A stretch of DNA of 64,000 nt from Rhodospirillales bacterium (GTDB taxonomy: Bacteria > Pseudomonadota > Alphaproteobacteria > Acetobacterales > Acetobacteraceae), in contig JANXTF010000068.1 of the NCBI GenBank assembly GCA_025352565.1, positions 1 to 64,000 on the forward strand, written 5' to 3'. Positions within the stretch are counted from its first letter, which is position 1, and every line of letters begins with the position of its first letter. A program made the translations under genes and the position numbers. This document shows positions 1 through 8,880 of the stretch, one piece after another. Below the pieces are notes generated by a model. It had not been told where the DNA came from and made no database searches. It saw only the letters and a program-made list of their open reading frames with translations.

Positions 1-106
1 CGGAATCGCGGTCTGGGACTATCTGGGCAGCCGGCTCAAGGTCGCCGGGCACGTTGTCGTCGAGCCGCTGGACGTCTACGTCAGGGGCCGGTTCCGCCCT
101 GCCTGA
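1..106 (+). CDS. C-terminal end of an unidentified protein, possibly a transposase (partial)
   Basis: The reading frame starting at base 2 is open from the window edge to a TGA at 104-106 and gives 34 residues rich in hydrophobic and aromatic positions (it begins GIAVWDYLGSRLKV). The WDYLGSRL-type tail reminds me of the C-termini of some alphaproteobacterial transposases, but that is recollection, not an alignment. The 185 bp between it and rnhA hold no recognisable gene, which would fit the end of an inserted element. The N-terminal part lies outside the window. Identity is uncertain. Confidence 0.3.
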   Translation, partial: GIAVWDYLGSRLKVAGHVVVEPLDVYVRGRFRPA

Positions 107-291
107 CCAAGGCCGAAGCCCACATCTTTGCCTCTCTTACGGTTGATGACGCGAAAGCTCTGCAATCGCTTAATGAGTTTTCGGACGGACTCTAAGCCAC
201 ATTTGTAACCTATAGGTCTCTTCTGTAATGGTCGTTACGGTGTCACATCATGCCAAATCGTGCCATCTTACGCCAAATTCGACACCTGGGT

Positions 292-756
292 TTACCCCAG
301 GCTCTGCCGCGCCTCGGTCGCGAGTACGTCCGCCCGCTCGTTCAGCGGATCGCCATTGTGGCCGCGCACCCAGCGCCATTCGACCGTGTGTTTAGCCGTG
401 ATGTCGAGCAGGCGGCGCCATAAATCCATGTTGGCGACCGGATCGCCCGAGGCGTTGCGCCAGTTCCGGCGGACCCAGCCGGTGTGCCAGCGGGTGATTC
501 CGTTGCGGACATATTCGCTGTCGGTGTGGACCACGACCTGACAGGGGCGCTTCAGCGATTCGAGCGCCGCGGCGGCGGCCGTCAGTTCCATGCGGTTGTT
601 GGTGGTCGCGGGCTCCGCGCCGGACATTTGGCGCTCGTGACCTTTGTAGCGGAGAACCGCCCCCCAACCGCCGGGGCCGGGGTTGGGTTTGCAGCCGCCA
701 TCGGTCCAGATGTCGACGTGCCTGATTTCGCCGTGTTCCGGCGGGTCAGAGTCCAT
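292..756 (-). CDS. rnhA: Ribonuclease HI
   Basis: RNase HI cleaves the RNA strand of RNA-DNA hybrids in the cytoplasm, removing R-loops and primers. The 154-residue product matches the usual family length. The metal-binding carboxylates are all visible: D19 in [17 protein letters not shown]57 in NRMELT, D79 in HTDSEY, and the Asp of NERADVLA near the C-terminus, plus the catalytic-loop His of RGHNGDP. The ATG at 756 is chosen because it lies just ahead of the conserved first strand; an upstream in-frame extension would run deep into thrB. The gene overlaps the end of thrB by 11 bp and is the last gene of the ispH-thrB-rnhA operon. Confidence 0.95.
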   Translation of the reverse strand: MDSDPPEHGEIRHVDIWTDGGCKPNPGPGGWGAVLRYKGHERQMSGAEPATTNNRMELTAAAAALESLKRPCQVVVHTDSEYVRNGITRWHTGWVRRNWRNASGDPVANMDLWRRLLDITAKHTVEWRWVRGHNGDPLNERADVLATEARQSLG

Positions 757-1705
757 AGGCGTGCTCGTCGGGCGCGGCCATGTGGAAGCGGAGGCGTCGG
801 ACGTATTCCATCGGGTCCTTGCGGGTGACGAGTGCGCCTTTCGGCGTGTTGATCCAGTCGAACAGGCGGGTGAGCGCGAAGCGAAGCGCGGCACCCTGAC
901 ACAGCACCGGCAATGCGGCCCGCTCGGCGGCGTCGAGCGGCCTGGTCGCGGCGTAGGCGGCGAGGAAAGTGCGGGCGCGGGTGACGTTGAGCGAGATGTC
1001 GGGCTCGAAGCACCAGGCGTTGATGCAGATCGCGATGTCGTAGGCCAGCAGGTCGGTGGCGGCGAAGTAGAAGTCGATCAGGCCCGACAGGCGGCCATCG
1101 AGGAAAAAGACATTGTCGGGGAACAGGTCGGCGTGGATGTGGCCGCGCGGCAGATGGACAGGCCAAGCGGCGAGGATGGAGTCGTGGGCGGCGTTGAGCT
1201 CGGCGGCGAGGCCGGGGGCGATGGCGTCGGCATCCGGCAGGCAGGCGGCCAGCAGAGGCGCCCAGCCGGCGGGGCCCAGCGCGTTCGGACGGCGGGGGGC
1301 GTAGCCGGCGCCGGCCGCGTGCAGGCTGGCCAGCGCAATGCCGAGCGGGCCGCAATGCTCGGGACGGACGCGGCGGGGCCAGATGCCGGGCAGAAAGGTG
1401 GTGATGGCGGCGTGGCGGCCGCACAGTTGGCGCAGGGCGTCGCCGTCGCGCGCCTTCACCGGCAGCGGGCAGGAGATGCCGCGCTGGGCCAAATGTTCCA
1501 TGAGGCCGAGGAACCAGGGCAGTTCGGCGGGATCGACGCGCTTTTCATACAGCGTGAGGATGAAGTCGCCCTGGGTGGTCCGGAGCGAGTAGTTGCTGTT
1601 CTCCACCCCCTCGGCGATGCCGCGAAACGCCACGAGCCCGCCGATGTCGTATTCCGACAGGAACGCGGTCAATGCGTCGTCGGACACCTCGGTATAGACC
1701 GCCAT
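746..1705 (-). CDS. thrB: Homoserine kinase (ThrB type II, APH-like fold)
   Basis: This enzyme phosphorylates L-homoserine to O-phosphohomoserine in threonine biosynthesis. The 319-residue protein belongs to the aminoglycoside-phosphotransferase-like homoserine kinases, not the GHMP type. The catalytic loop reads [10 protein letters not shown] (about 189-198, with H191, D193 and N198), and the metal-binding Asp follows in GLIDFYFA (D211). The N-terminal lobe has a glycine-containing loop ([10 protein letters not shown]) and a Leu-Tyr-Glu-Lys strand. It starts 10 bp after the ispH stop codon and overlaps rnhA, so the three genes are probably co-transcribed, an order common in Rhodospirillales. 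N-acetylhexosamine kinases share this fold, but the sequence style and the neighbours favour ThrB. Confidence 0.93.
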   Translation of the reverse strand: MAVYTEVSDDALTAFLSEYDIGGLVAFRGIAEGVENSNYSLRTTQGDFILTLYEKRVDPAELPWFLGLMEHLAQRGISCPLPVKARDGDALRQLCGRHAAITTFLPGIWPRRVRPEHCGPLGIALASLHAAGAGYAPRRPNALGPAGWAPLLAACLPDADAIAPGLAAELNAAHDSILAAWPVHLPRGHIHADLFPDNVFFLDGRLSGLIDFYFAATDLLAYDIAICINAWCFEPDISLNVTRARTFLAAYAATRPLDAAERAALPVLCQGAALRFALTRLFDWINTPKGALVTRKDPMEYVRRLRFHMAAPDEHAYGL

Positions 1706-1715
1706 GCAGGCTGCC

Positions 1716-2726
1716 TCAGCCGGCGAGCGCGTCCGCGCTTGCCAGCGGGCCGGGGAGCTTGAACACCACGTCCTCCTGCGTCACCTGCCGCTCCTCGATG
1801 TCGAGCGCGTAGCGGGTGGCGATGCGGGCCAGAAGTTGTTCGACCAGGATTTCGGGCGCCGAGGCACCGGCGGTGATGCCCAGCGTGCGGACGCCGTCGA
1901 GCACCGACCAGTCGAGGTCGTCCGAGCGCGGCAGCAGCACCGCGCGGCTGGCGCCGCTGCGCTCGGCCACTTCGCGCAGGCGCTGGGAGTTGGACGAGTT
2001 GGGGCTGCCGATGACCAGAACGAGGTCCGAATCGACGGCGATCGCCTTGACGGCGGCCTGGCGGTTGGTGGTGGCGTAGCAGATATCCTCGCGCTTCGGC
2101 CCCTCGATGCCGGGGAAGCGTTGGCGCAGGATGGCGACGATCTCGGCGGTGTCGTCGACCGAGAGCGTGGTCTGCGTGATGAAGGCGAGACGGTCGGTGC
2201 GGACGGGCACGATGCGACGCGCCTCATCCGCATCCTGGACAAGTGTCATCGCACCTGGAGGAAGCTGGCCCATGGTACCCTCGACCTCGGGGTGGCCGGC
2301 ATGGCCGATCATCAGGATGTGACGGGTCTCGGGGCCGCCGCCGGCAAAATGGCGCTCGGCCTCGCGATGGACCTTCGAGACGAGGGGGCAGGTCGCGTCG
2401 AGATACAGAAGATGGCGGCGCTCGGCCTCGGCGGGCACGGATTTCGGCACGCCATGGGCGGAGAACACGACATGCCCGTCTTCCGGGACCTCGTCGAGTT
2501 CGTCCACGAACACGGCGCCCTGGCGTTCCAGCTGCTCGACCACGTAGCGGTTATGCACAATCTCGTGGCGCACGAAGACCGGTGCGCCGTAGCGGCGCAG
2601 GGCCTCCTCGACGACGCGGATGGCGCGATCGACCCCGGCACAGAAGCCGCGCGGGCCGGCGAGCAGGACGCGGAGACGGGGTAAATCGGAGGGCAGGGCG
2701 GCTTGGTTCGGTTGCATGTTGTCCAT
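1716..2726 (-). CDS. ispH: 4-hydroxy-3-methylbut-2-enyl diphosphate reductase
   Basis: IspH (LytB) performs the last step of the MEP pathway, reducing HMBPP to IPP and DMAPP with an iron-sulfur cluster. The three cluster cysteines are visible in [26 protein letters not shown] and [11 protein letters not shown]. The catalytic-Glu segment [11 protein letters not shown] and the SSNS substrate loop ([11 protein letters not shown]) are intact. I place the start at the ATG at 2726 ([10 protein letters not shown], 336 residues); an in-frame extension to 2780 exists but looks non-homologous. It is first in the ispH-thrB-rnhA operon and is divergent from the lipoprotein gene at 2811. Confidence 0.95.
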   Translation of the reverse strand: MDNMQPNQAALPSDLPRLRVLLAGPRGFCAGVDRAIRVVEEALRRYGAPVFVRHEIVHNRYVVEQLERQGAVFVDELDEVPEDGHVVFSAHGVPKSVPAEAERRHLLYLDATCPLVSKVHREAERHFAGGGPETRHILMIGHAGHPEVEGTMGQLPPGAMTLVQDADEARRIVPVRTDRLAFITQTTLSVDDTAEIVAILRQRFPGIEGPKREDICYATTNRQAAVKAIAVDSDLVLVIGSPNSSNSQRLREVAERSGASRAVLLPRSDDLDWSVLDGVRTLGITAGASAPEILVEQLLARIATRYALDIEERQVTQEDVVFKLPGPLASADALAG

Positions 2727-2810
2727 TGGGCAGGCGCGCCGCACTATGCGCCGGCTGCCTTGCTCGGACAATGCGCCCACGGGAAGCTGTCCCCCGATCT
2801 GGAGTCTTCG

Positions 2811-3356
2811 ATGCCGCTTTCCCTTCCCAATGCCGCAGCATGTCTGCGTCCCGCCGCCTTGGTGACGATGATGTTTGTGGCGGGGTGCGCGGGGGACGAG
2901 AAATTTCCGCCGGACTGCCGCGCGAACGTCGCGCTTGCGCCGGGCGCCGCCGATCTCAGCCTGTATCGACCCGGCGGCCGCGATTTAACCGATTTGGAGC
3001 TGGAGGCAAGAATCAGCGCCGTGTCGGCGGCATGCCTGGTCAAGGATCCGAACACTGTTTCGACCAAGATCAGGGTCGACTTCACCCTTGCGCGCGGACC
3101 GGCCGCAGCGGGACGCAATGCCCAGCTGCGGTATTTCGTGGCTGTGACGGACGGCGGCCGCGTGCTCGACGAGCAGGATTACGCGCTACGCGTGTCCTTC
3201 CCACCCAATATCGAGACGGTCGTGGTGAAGGGCGACGAAATTACGTTGCTGCTGCCCGTAAGCCCGCAAAAATCCGCCGGAGCCTACACGATCTACACGA
3301 GTTTCCGGCTTACGCCCGAACAGCTTGCGGTCAATCGGGCGCGGGGGGCCCGGTAG
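2811..3356 (+). CDS. Putative lipoprotein of unknown function
   Basis: A 181-residue protein with a lipoprotein signal: a hydrophobic stretch ([12 protein letters not shown]) ending in an FVAGC lipobox, so the mature protein would begin with the lipidated Cys followed by [11 protein letters not shown] second and third Cys (about C40 and C75) could form a disulfide. The rest is mixed alpha/beta with a beta-rich second half; I do not recognise a named domain. The ATG at 2811 is chosen because it directly precedes the signal peptide and has GGAG upstream. It is divergent from ispH and convergent with the ppc homologue. The signal peptide is clear; the function is unknown. Confidence 0.8.
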   Translation: MPLSLPNAAACLRPAALVTMMFVAGCAGDEKFPPDCRANVALAPGAADLSLYRPGGRDLTDLELEARISAVSAACLVKDPNTVSTKIRVDFTLARGPAAAGRNAQLRYFVAVTDGGRVLDEQDYALRVSFPPNIETVVVKGDEITLLLPVSPQKSAGAYTIYTSFRLTPEQLAVNRARGAR

Positions 3357-3391
3357 CGGGCGTCGTAGCGAGGCCGATGCCGTTATCCGAG

Positions 3392-6157
3392 CTAGCCGAA
3401 CGACCCCACCTCATGCGTCACGGCCGCGGCGACTTCGCGCACGAGTCCGAACAACTCCCCGATCGGCCCGAAAATCTCGGCGTGCTCCCGCCCATACGCC
3501 GCCGCTACGCCGGGGCCGCGCGGTTCGGCGAAATCGACATCCGCCGCGGCGTCGGGGACGTCCGGGAAAATCTCCGCCAGCGCCTGCAACGCCGCCGGCA
3601 CCTCCAGGCGCAGCAGGGCCGCCTCCAGCCCCACCCGCGTGAAGCCGTGGCGCGGCGAGAAATCCGGGATGCCCACGCCCAGCAGCCAGATGCGATGGAT
3701 CATCGCCAGCCGCAGCGCGTGCAGCAGCATCTCGCGCGGCTGCATGCGGGGCGCATCCTGCCAGGTCGCGCGCAGCGCCAGGTGGTCGGCCTGCACGCGG
3801 CGGAACATCGCCTGGGTCGGTGCGCCAAGATCGAGGCGTTCCAGCGCGCGGGCCACCTGGGTCAGCGCCTCCCGGCGGCCTGGCTTTCGCGTGTGCGCGG
3901 CGCGATCCAGCCAGCTTCCCGGATCGAGCGTGCCGATTACCGCGCGCAGCACATCGAGGTCCGAATGCGCCAGGGCGTGCTGGGCGAGATCGAGCGCGCG
4001 GCGGAACCTGCGGCTGCGCCGATGCAGGTCGGAGAAGCTCTCCGGGTGCCGCGCCGCCGCCGTGCCGATGCCCTGCAGCGTGTTTGCGCACCAGCCGATC
4101 TGCTGGAGAATCGCGTTGTTCGGAATCGCCCGCAGATCGCTCACGCGCCGCACTGTGGCGACCCCCATGCCATCCGATTGCCGCGCGGCGGGCCGCGACC
4201 CGGTGCGGTCGATCAGGGCCGGGCCGAACGCGCCCAGCAGCGCCGTGTAGCCGGCATCCTCGACCAGCCCCTCCATCTCGCCGCGTACGGTGGCGAAGAA
4301 ATCGGCGGCGAAATCCGGGTCCGCGTAGATCGGATCCTCGATCGGGCCGGCTGCCGGGTGGAACGCGTGTTCCGCAATGCGCGCGACCGTCGCGAGCGAC
4401 AATTCCGGTGTGCCGAACAACAGATAGCCGTCGCCGCCCTGGAACGCGCTTTCCTCGCGGACCGGCAGATTGGCGCGGCTCAAGGCCTGCCGGCTCGCGG
4501 TCGGCGACAGATATTTGAGCCTTTCGGCGAGCGAGCCGGGATGGGCTCCGCGCCCGATGCTCTCGCCGTGCGTGTCGAACAGGATCACTTCCACGCCGGT
4601 CACGCCGAACTGGCGCAGGGTGTCCGCGATCTTGAGCCGTAGCCGCTCGATCAAATAGCTCGCGGCAAGCTGGCCCACATAGCGCCCGCTGTCCGAATAG
4701 CCGAATTGCAGCGCGAGCCGCCCCGTCGCCTGCAGATACGCGCGGTAATGCGGGCTGCGCAGCGCCTCCTCCAGCACGCGGGCGCCCTGGTCGAGTGCGT
4801 CCGCCGTCTCGAATAGCGGGCTGATCTCGACGTTCTTTTCGATGCCGAACAGCCGTGCGAGCCACAACGCGGCCAGCAGCGTGTAGCCGCTCTCGGTTTC
4901 CGCGATCAGGAAGCGCACCGGCGTCGCGCCGTCGATATGCTTAATGATCTGCGCCACCGTCATCATCAACCGCGCGGCCGAGGCCTGCTCGGCCAATAGC
5001 GCCCCGAAATCCACTGGCACCGGCCGCACCTCGTCGAGTGCCGCATTGATCGCGCCCAGCAGCGCGCGGCGATGCGAGGGGTCTTCCACGCTGTCGACGA
5101 TGTTCAGCCGCTGCCGCACCACATTGTGCAGTTGCGCCGAGTTCAGCCGCACATGGGTGTGCGCCAGCGACAGGCCGTGTGCGGCGAGGCCCGCACGCAC
5201 CACGGCCAGATCGACCTGGGCATCGCCCACGGCGGCGGCGATCGCGGTCGCGAACAGCGCCAGAAGCGGCTGGGGCGTCACCAGTGCATCCTCCCGCCGC
5301 CCGATCAGAACGCGGGCGAATTCCGCCACCTCGTGCGGCGTATGGGCGGCAGCACACGCCGTCTCCTGCGCCGCCACGGCATTGGCGGCGAGCGCCACGC
5401 GCGCGCGCAACGCCTCGGTTTGCGGCAATTCCGTAAGTTGTGCGGCGATGCGCTCCAGCTGCATCCGCTTCATCAGCAGCCGTAGCCGGATCGTGTCGGA
5501 CCAGCTTATGTCGGTGCGGCCGTCCGTGTCGTAGCCCACCCAGGTGGCGAGGATGATCGGGCGCGGCGCCAGTTCATGCCAGCGATCCGGCCAAGCCGAG
5601 CGGCCCAGCGTCAGCAGCGCGCGGTTGAACAGATCGAGCGCGTCGCGTCCGTTGACGATGGCCATATTGGCCTGTGCGAATTCCTGCTTCAGCGTGACTC
5701 CGGTGGGTCGATGGCTGGGGAATTCGGGTGCCGGCTCGCCGCAGGCCGCCCGCGCCAATGCCGCGGAAATCTCGCACGGTAGGGAGAAGGTGGGGTGCGC
5801 GGTGAACACCGCCGCGTAGCGGCTGCGCTCCACCCGCTCGCGATATTGCGCCCATGGCACCGGACTGTCCGACGGGTCGGGCCGCAACACGTTCTGTGCC
5901 ACCGCCGCCAGCGCCGCGCGGTTGGCGCCGGCATCGACGCCGCCCACGTAGTCGGCGATGCGTCCCGCACGGTCGGCGAACGCCTGGTCCCGCAGCAGCC
6001 GGACTATCGCTCCGATGGCCGGGGTATCCAGTTCACCCTCGTCCAGCATCCGGGTGATCGACAGCGCGACGGAAAGGATTGGATTGCCGAACGGATCCTC
6101 TTGCGCCTGCTCCACACGCCGCCGCACGAGGTCGAGAAGGGTCGCGATCTGTTCCAT
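3392..6157 (-). CDS. ppc: Divergent phosphoenolpyruvate carboxylase homologue
   Basis: PEP carboxylase makes oxaloacetate from PEP and bicarbonate as an anaplerotic step. The 921-residue length and overall layout fit the family: FTAHPT near the N-terminus (catalytic His), a GYDTDG segment where canonical enzymes have GGDRDGNP, GYSDSGRYVG where they have GYSDSxKDxG, then LFDTHGESIGRG in place of LFHGRGGxxGRG, and a retained LRAIP segment. The C-terminus ends in GSFG instead of the conserved QNTG or RNTG. The first His motif and the last GRG are kept, but the Arg of GDRDGNP, the Lys of SDSxKD and the Arg of HGRGG are replaced by Thr, Arg and His. Start at ATG 6157; an in-frame extension to 6289 would enter the peroxiredoxin gene. 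Family membership is firm, the catalytic activity is not. Confidence 0.8.
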   Translation of the reverse strand: MEQIATLLDLVRRRVEQAQEDPFGNPILSVALSITRMLDEGELDTPAIGAIVRLLRDQAFADRAGRIADYVGGVDAGANRAALAAVAQNVLRPDPSDSPVPWAQYRERVERSRYAAVFTAHPTFSLPCEISAALARAACGEPAPEFPSHRPTGVTLKQEFAQANMAIVNGRDALDLFNRALLTLGRSAWPDRWHELAPRPIILATWVGYDTDGRTDISWSDTIRLRLLMKRMQLERIAAQLTELPQTEALRARVALAANAVAAQETACAAAHTPHEVAEFARVLIGRREDALVTPQPLLALFATAIAAAVGDAQVDLAVVRAGLAAHGLSLAHTHVRLNSAQLHNVVRQRLNIVDSVEDPSHRRALLGAINAALDEVRPVPVDFGALLAEQASAARLMMTVAQIIKHIDGATPVRFLIAETESGYTLLAALWLARLFGIEKNVEISPLFETADALDQGARVLEEALRSPHYRAYLQATGRLALQFGYSDSGRYVGQLAASYLIERLRLKIADTLRQFGVTGVEVILFDTHGESIGRGAHPGSLAERLKYLSPTASRQALSRANLPVREESAFQGGDGYLLFGTPELSLATVARIAEHAFHPAAGPIEDPIYADPDFAADFFATVRGEMEGLVEDAGYTALLGAFGPALIDRTGSRPAARQSDGMGVATVRRVSDLRAIPNNAILQQIGWCANTLQGIGTAAARHPESFSDLHRRSRRFRRALDLAQHALAHSDLDVLRAVIGTLDPGSWLDRAAHTRKPGRREALTQVARALERLDLGAPTQAMFRRVQADHLALRATWQDAPRMQPREMLLHALRLAMIHRIWLLGVGIPDFSPRHGFTRVGLEAALLRLEVPAALQALAEIFPDVPDAAADVDFAEPRGPGVAAAYGREHAEIFGPIGELFGLVREVAAAVTHEVGSFG

Positions 6158-6251
6158 GCAGGGAAGTGTCGCACCGCGCAGCGGTTCTGTAACGCTCAGC
6201 TTGGCCGGGTTTCGCCGCCCGTTCGATGCGGGGCTCCACGCCGGCGGCCAC

Positions 6252-6279
6252 CCCTCTCCCGTGCGACACGGGAGAAGGG
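6252..6279. repeat. Palindromic C/G-rich element between ppc homologue and peroxiredoxin gene
   Basis: The arms CCCTCTCCCGTG and CACGGGAGAAGGG pair around a 3-base loop, with a single bulged base. It lies just downstream of the peroxiredoxin stop codon (6286) and upstream of the ppc homologue start. There is no T-run, so it is not a classical intrinsic terminator. The CCCTCTCCC...GGGAGAAGGG pattern resembles the elements at 24093 and 28314 and may be a copy of the same dispersed family. Confidence 0.6.
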
Positions 6280-6285
6280 CCGGTT

Positions 6286-6768
6286 TCAAAGAGAGGCCAG
6301 GACCGCCTCGGCGCGGCTCACGTCGAAGCCGCCGGGCGGTTCCACGGCCAGCGACACTATGCGCCCGTCCTGGACCACCATGGCGAACCGCTGGCAGCGC
6401 ACGCCCATGCCGCGACCGACCAGGTCCAGCTCCAGGCCCATCGCCTTGGTGAAGGCGCCCGAGCCGTCGGCCAGCATGACGATTTCGCTGTTCACGCCCT
6501 GGTCTTTGGCCCAGGCGCCCATGACGAACGCATCGTTGACGGACATGCAGATGATCCGCTCGACGCCCTTGGCACGCATCTCGGCCACGTGCTGCACGAA
6601 GCCCGGCAGGTGCTTCATGCTGCAGGTCGGCGTGAACGCGCCGGGGACGGCAAACAGCACGGCCTTGCCTTTGAACAAATCGTCGGTGGAAACCTCTTTC
6701 GGTCCCTCGGCGGTGGCGGTCATCAGCTTCATCGACGGAATGGTCTCGCCGACCTTGATCTGGCTCAT
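6286..6768 (-). CDS. Peroxiredoxin (Prx5 / glutaredoxin-dependent type)
   Basis: A 160-residue thiol peroxidase of the Prx5 subfamily that reduces hydrogen peroxide and alkyl hydroperoxides. The peroxidatic Cys sits in the signature VPGAFTPTCSMKHLPGF (about residues 41-57), followed by VNDAFVMGAWAK, DGSGAFTKAMGLELDL and GVRCQRFAMVV, all characteristic of this subfamily. The second Cys in GVRCQRF may act in resolution. The start is taken at the ATG at 6768 (MSQIKVGETIP); a six-codon upstream extension (MRKRTP) is less typical. It is upstream of, and co-directional with, the ppc homologue, with a palindrome between them. Confidence 0.93.
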   Translation of the reverse strand: MSQIKVGETIPSMKLMTATAEGPKEVSTDDLFKGKAVLFAVPGAFTPTCSMKHLPGFVQHVAEMRAKGVERIICMSVNDAFVMGAWAKDQGVNSEIVMLADGSGAFTKAMGLELDLVGRGMGVRCQRFAMVVQDGRIVSLAVEPPGGFDVSRAEAVLASL

Positions 6769-6902
6769 CGGGGTTCGCTTCCTCATGATCGAGGCCGCGA
6801 CGCGCGGCCCTTGATGTGCGGACTCCTAGCCGTGCGTGCCGGACCTGTCACGCGCGAGCATCGGCGATGCCGCTTGCGTCAGGCGGCGGACACGCCACAC
6901 TA

Positions 6903-7577
6903 ATGTCCATGGTCACCAGATCCCCCCGCGCGCCCGCCATCCGCCAGAGCCGTTCGCGCGCCGCATCCCCGAATGCCGCCAAGCCACGCCGCGATCAGGC
7001 GTTGGCGAGGTCCGCCGGCGATGCGGTCGAACTCGCCGGACAGGTTTTGATCGCCACCCCGAGCATGGGCGACGAGCGATTCGAGCGCAGTGTCATCTTC
7101 CTGTGTCTGCACAATGCCCAGGGCGCCATGGGCATCGTGCTCAATCGTCCGCTGGAGCAGCCCAGCTTCTCCGACCTGCTGAAACAGCTTGAGGTGGCGC
7201 CCAACCCGCCGGCCCGCAGCATCGCGCTTACCTCCGGCGGCCCGATGGACAATGCGCGCGGCTTCGTGCTGCACACCGATGACTGGACCGGCGAGAACAG
7301 CATGAGGGTCGAGCCGGGCCTGGCCCTCACCGCCAGCCTCGACGTGCTGAAGGCCTTCGCCGAGGGCGGTGGACCGCGCCAGGGCGTGCTTGCGCTGGGT
7401 TATGCCGGCTGGGGGCCCGGCCAGCTCGACCAGGAGCTTCAGACCAACACCTGGCTGCTGGCGCCATCCGATCCGGCACTGCTGTTCGACGCGGATCATG
7501 CGACCAAATGGCGTCGGGCGATGGCCAAGCTGAAGGTCGACCCACTCCTGCTTTCCGCCGTCGCCGGACACGCGTGA
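6903..7577 (+). CDS. yqgE: YqgE/AlgH family protein (DUF179)
   Basis: The 224-residue product matches the YqgE/AlgH family, widespread in proteobacteria and of unsettled biochemical role. The signature core is present: AGQVLIATPSMGDERFERSVIFLCLHN, then GAMGIVLNRPL, LTSGGPMDNARGFVLH and LGYAGWGPGQLDQELQTNTWL. About 35 residues before the core are low-complexity and basic. Start at ATG 6903 is tentative; ATG 6909 is equally possible. It is divergent from the peroxiredoxin gene, with about 130 bp between the two starts. Confidence 0.9.
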   Translation: MSMVTRSPRAPAIRQSRSRAASPNAAKPRRDQALARSAGDAVELAGQVLIATPSMGDERFERSVIFLCLHNAQGAMGIVLNRPLEQPSFSDLLKQLEVAPNPPARSIALTSGGPMDNARGFVLHTDDWTGENSMRVEPGLALTASLDVLKAFAEGGGPRQGVLALGYAGWGPGQLDQELQTNTWLLAPSDPALLFDADHATKWRRAMAKLKVDPLLLSAVAGHA

Positions 7578-7699
7578 TACGGAACGTTCCAGTCGAGTGC
7601 TGACGATGACGTGACTGGGCTGGCGCGAACCTGACGGCGGCCCACCCCGTTGTTGCCTCTGAAGGGGCGAATGATCGGCCCCCAATCGGAGGATCGAAT

Positions 7700-8020
7700 A
7701 TGCGTAAGCTTCTTCTCGCCGCAGCGGCATTTGCCACCCTGTCGGGTGCCGCGTTCGCGCAGGGCGCCAATAACGGCGGCGGCTCTGGCGGCACCACGTC
7801 CTACGGCACATCCGGCACCGCGAACACCAACGTCACCGGCGACGCGCCGGGCGCGCTGGGCAAGACCATGAGCAGCAACGGCACCGGCACGACCGCCACT
7901 GGCGGCATCGGCGCGGGCGTGGGTTCGACCGTGACGACCACGGGCCAGGGTGGCCAGCTTGGCGCGAATGGCTCTGGCGCGAGCGGCGGCGGCGGCGCCG
8001 GCACCGCCTCGACAAAGTAG
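7700..8020 (+). CDS. Small secreted Gly/Ser/Thr-rich protein
   Basis: A 106-residue protein with a clear Sec signal peptide (MRKLLLAAAAFATLSGAAFA, cleavage near AFA-QG). The mature part is almost entirely Gly, Thr, Ser, Ala and Asn with no Cys, no aromatic residue except one Tyr, and one Lys at the end; it looks intrinsically disordered. A strong ribosome-binding site (GGAGG at 7688) precedes the ATG at spacing 8, supporting a real gene. The stop is 8 bp from the convergent HAD gene end. I know no function; it resembles the small Gly-rich exported proteins common in Acetobacteraceae and Methylobacteria. Confidence 0.75.
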   Translation: MRKLLLAAAAFATLSGAAFAQGANNGGGSGGTTSYGTSGTANTNVTGDAPGALGKTMSSNGTGTTATGGIGAGVGSTVTTTGQGGQLGANGSGASGGGGAGTASTK

Positions 8021-8027
8021 GCGTCAG

Positions 8028-8879
8028 CTACCAGACGAAAGCCGGCAGCGCGGCGACGGGAGACACCCCGGCGTCGCGCGCGGCGCGCTCGACCATCGCC
8101 GGATCGCCGGCCAGTTCCTCGCCGTGGATACCGCCGAGAACCCAGCAAGAGGCCAAGCCGGCGGCCTTTGCGCCTGCGATGTCGGTTCGCAGCGCGTCTC
8201 CGATCGCGAGCACGCGGCCTCCGTTCAATTCAAGCATCGCGAGCGCAGGGCCATACACGGCCTTGTCCGGTTTGCCGATCAGCCGCGCTTCGCCGCCCAG
8301 TTCGCGGTAACGCTCCGCCATCGCGCCGCCGCAGATGAGGCGTTTGCCATCGCGGATAACCTCGAGGTCGGGGTTGGCGCAGACCATCGGCAGACGCGCC
8401 GCGTGGCACGCCGCGAGCACGCTTTCCCATACCGCGAGGTCGCTGTTGCTGAGCGTTGGATCCGGCCCGGCCACCAGCACGAACTCGGCGTCGGCGGGTG
8501 TCTCCACCAGCGTCAGCCCGAGCCCGTCCAGCAGCGCCCGCTCATGCGGTGGCGCAATGAAATGCACGCGCCGGCCCAGCCGGGCAAAAAACGGGTCTGA
8601 GCGGTCGCGCAGCATGGTCCATGTCACTTCACCGCTGGTCACGATCCGCGTGGTCAGCGCGTCGTCGATGCCCATGCCGCGCATGCCCTCGCGCGCCGCC
8701 GCCGCCCGGCGCGGCGCGTTGGACAGCAGCACCGTGGGCTTGCCCAGATTCCGCAGCCGTTCCAGGCACTCCACGGCCCCCGCATAGGGCGTGATGCCGT
8801 CATGGATCACGCCCCAGAGATCGATCACGAAGCCGTCGTAGGCGGAGGCAAGGTCCGCGAAGCCGGTCAGATGCCGCAT
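8028..8879 (-). CDS. HAD-family hydrolase (class IIA, TIGR01459-type)
   Basis: A 283-residue HAD phosphatase of the NagD/class IIA group. Motif I reads VIDLWGVIHDG (D31-type nucleophile followed by Leu-Trp-Gly in place of the second Asp), the pattern of the alphaproteobacterial TIGR01459 family. Motif II is TVLLSNAPR, the cap follows, and motif III/IV is GKPDKAVYGPAL then LAIGDALRTDIAGAKAAGL. The start at ATG 8879 is directly ahead of MRHLTGFADLASAYDG and only 1 base past the pyrD stop (8881), so the two are co-transcribed. Substrate unknown; nucleotide or sugar phosphates are typical for the fold. Confidence 0.9.
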   Translation of the reverse strand: MRHLTGFADLASAYDGFVIDLWGVIHDGITPYAGAVECLERLRNLGKPTVLLSNAPRRAAAAREGMRGMGIDDALTTRIVTSGEVTWTMLRDRSDPFFARLGRRVHFIAPPHERALLDGLGLTLVETPADAEFVLVAGPDPTLSNSDLAVWESVLAACHAARLPMVCANPDLEVIRDGKRLICGGAMAERYRELGGEARLIGKPDKAVYGPALAMLELNGGRVLAIGDALRTDIAGAKAAGLASCWVLGGIHGEELAGDPAMVERAARDAGVSPVAALPAFVW

Positions 8880-8880
8880 G

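Noticed and set aside
1-195. Open frame 1 to a TAA at 193-195, with a tail resembling the C-terminus of a small regulator
   Set aside because: The first ~37 residues are Arg-rich and look like an off-frame reading of the frame-2 ORF, so only a vague C-terminal resemblance remains.
2243-4642. 799-codon open frame on the plus strand opposite ispH and the ppc homologue
   Set aside because: Arg/Gly/Pro-rich composition typical of antisense frames in GC-rich DNA; the minus-strand genes have clear family motifs.
6252-6279. Hairpin as an intrinsic terminator of the peroxiredoxin gene
   Set aside because: No T-run follows on the minus strand, and the arms match the dispersed palindromes; treated as a repeat.
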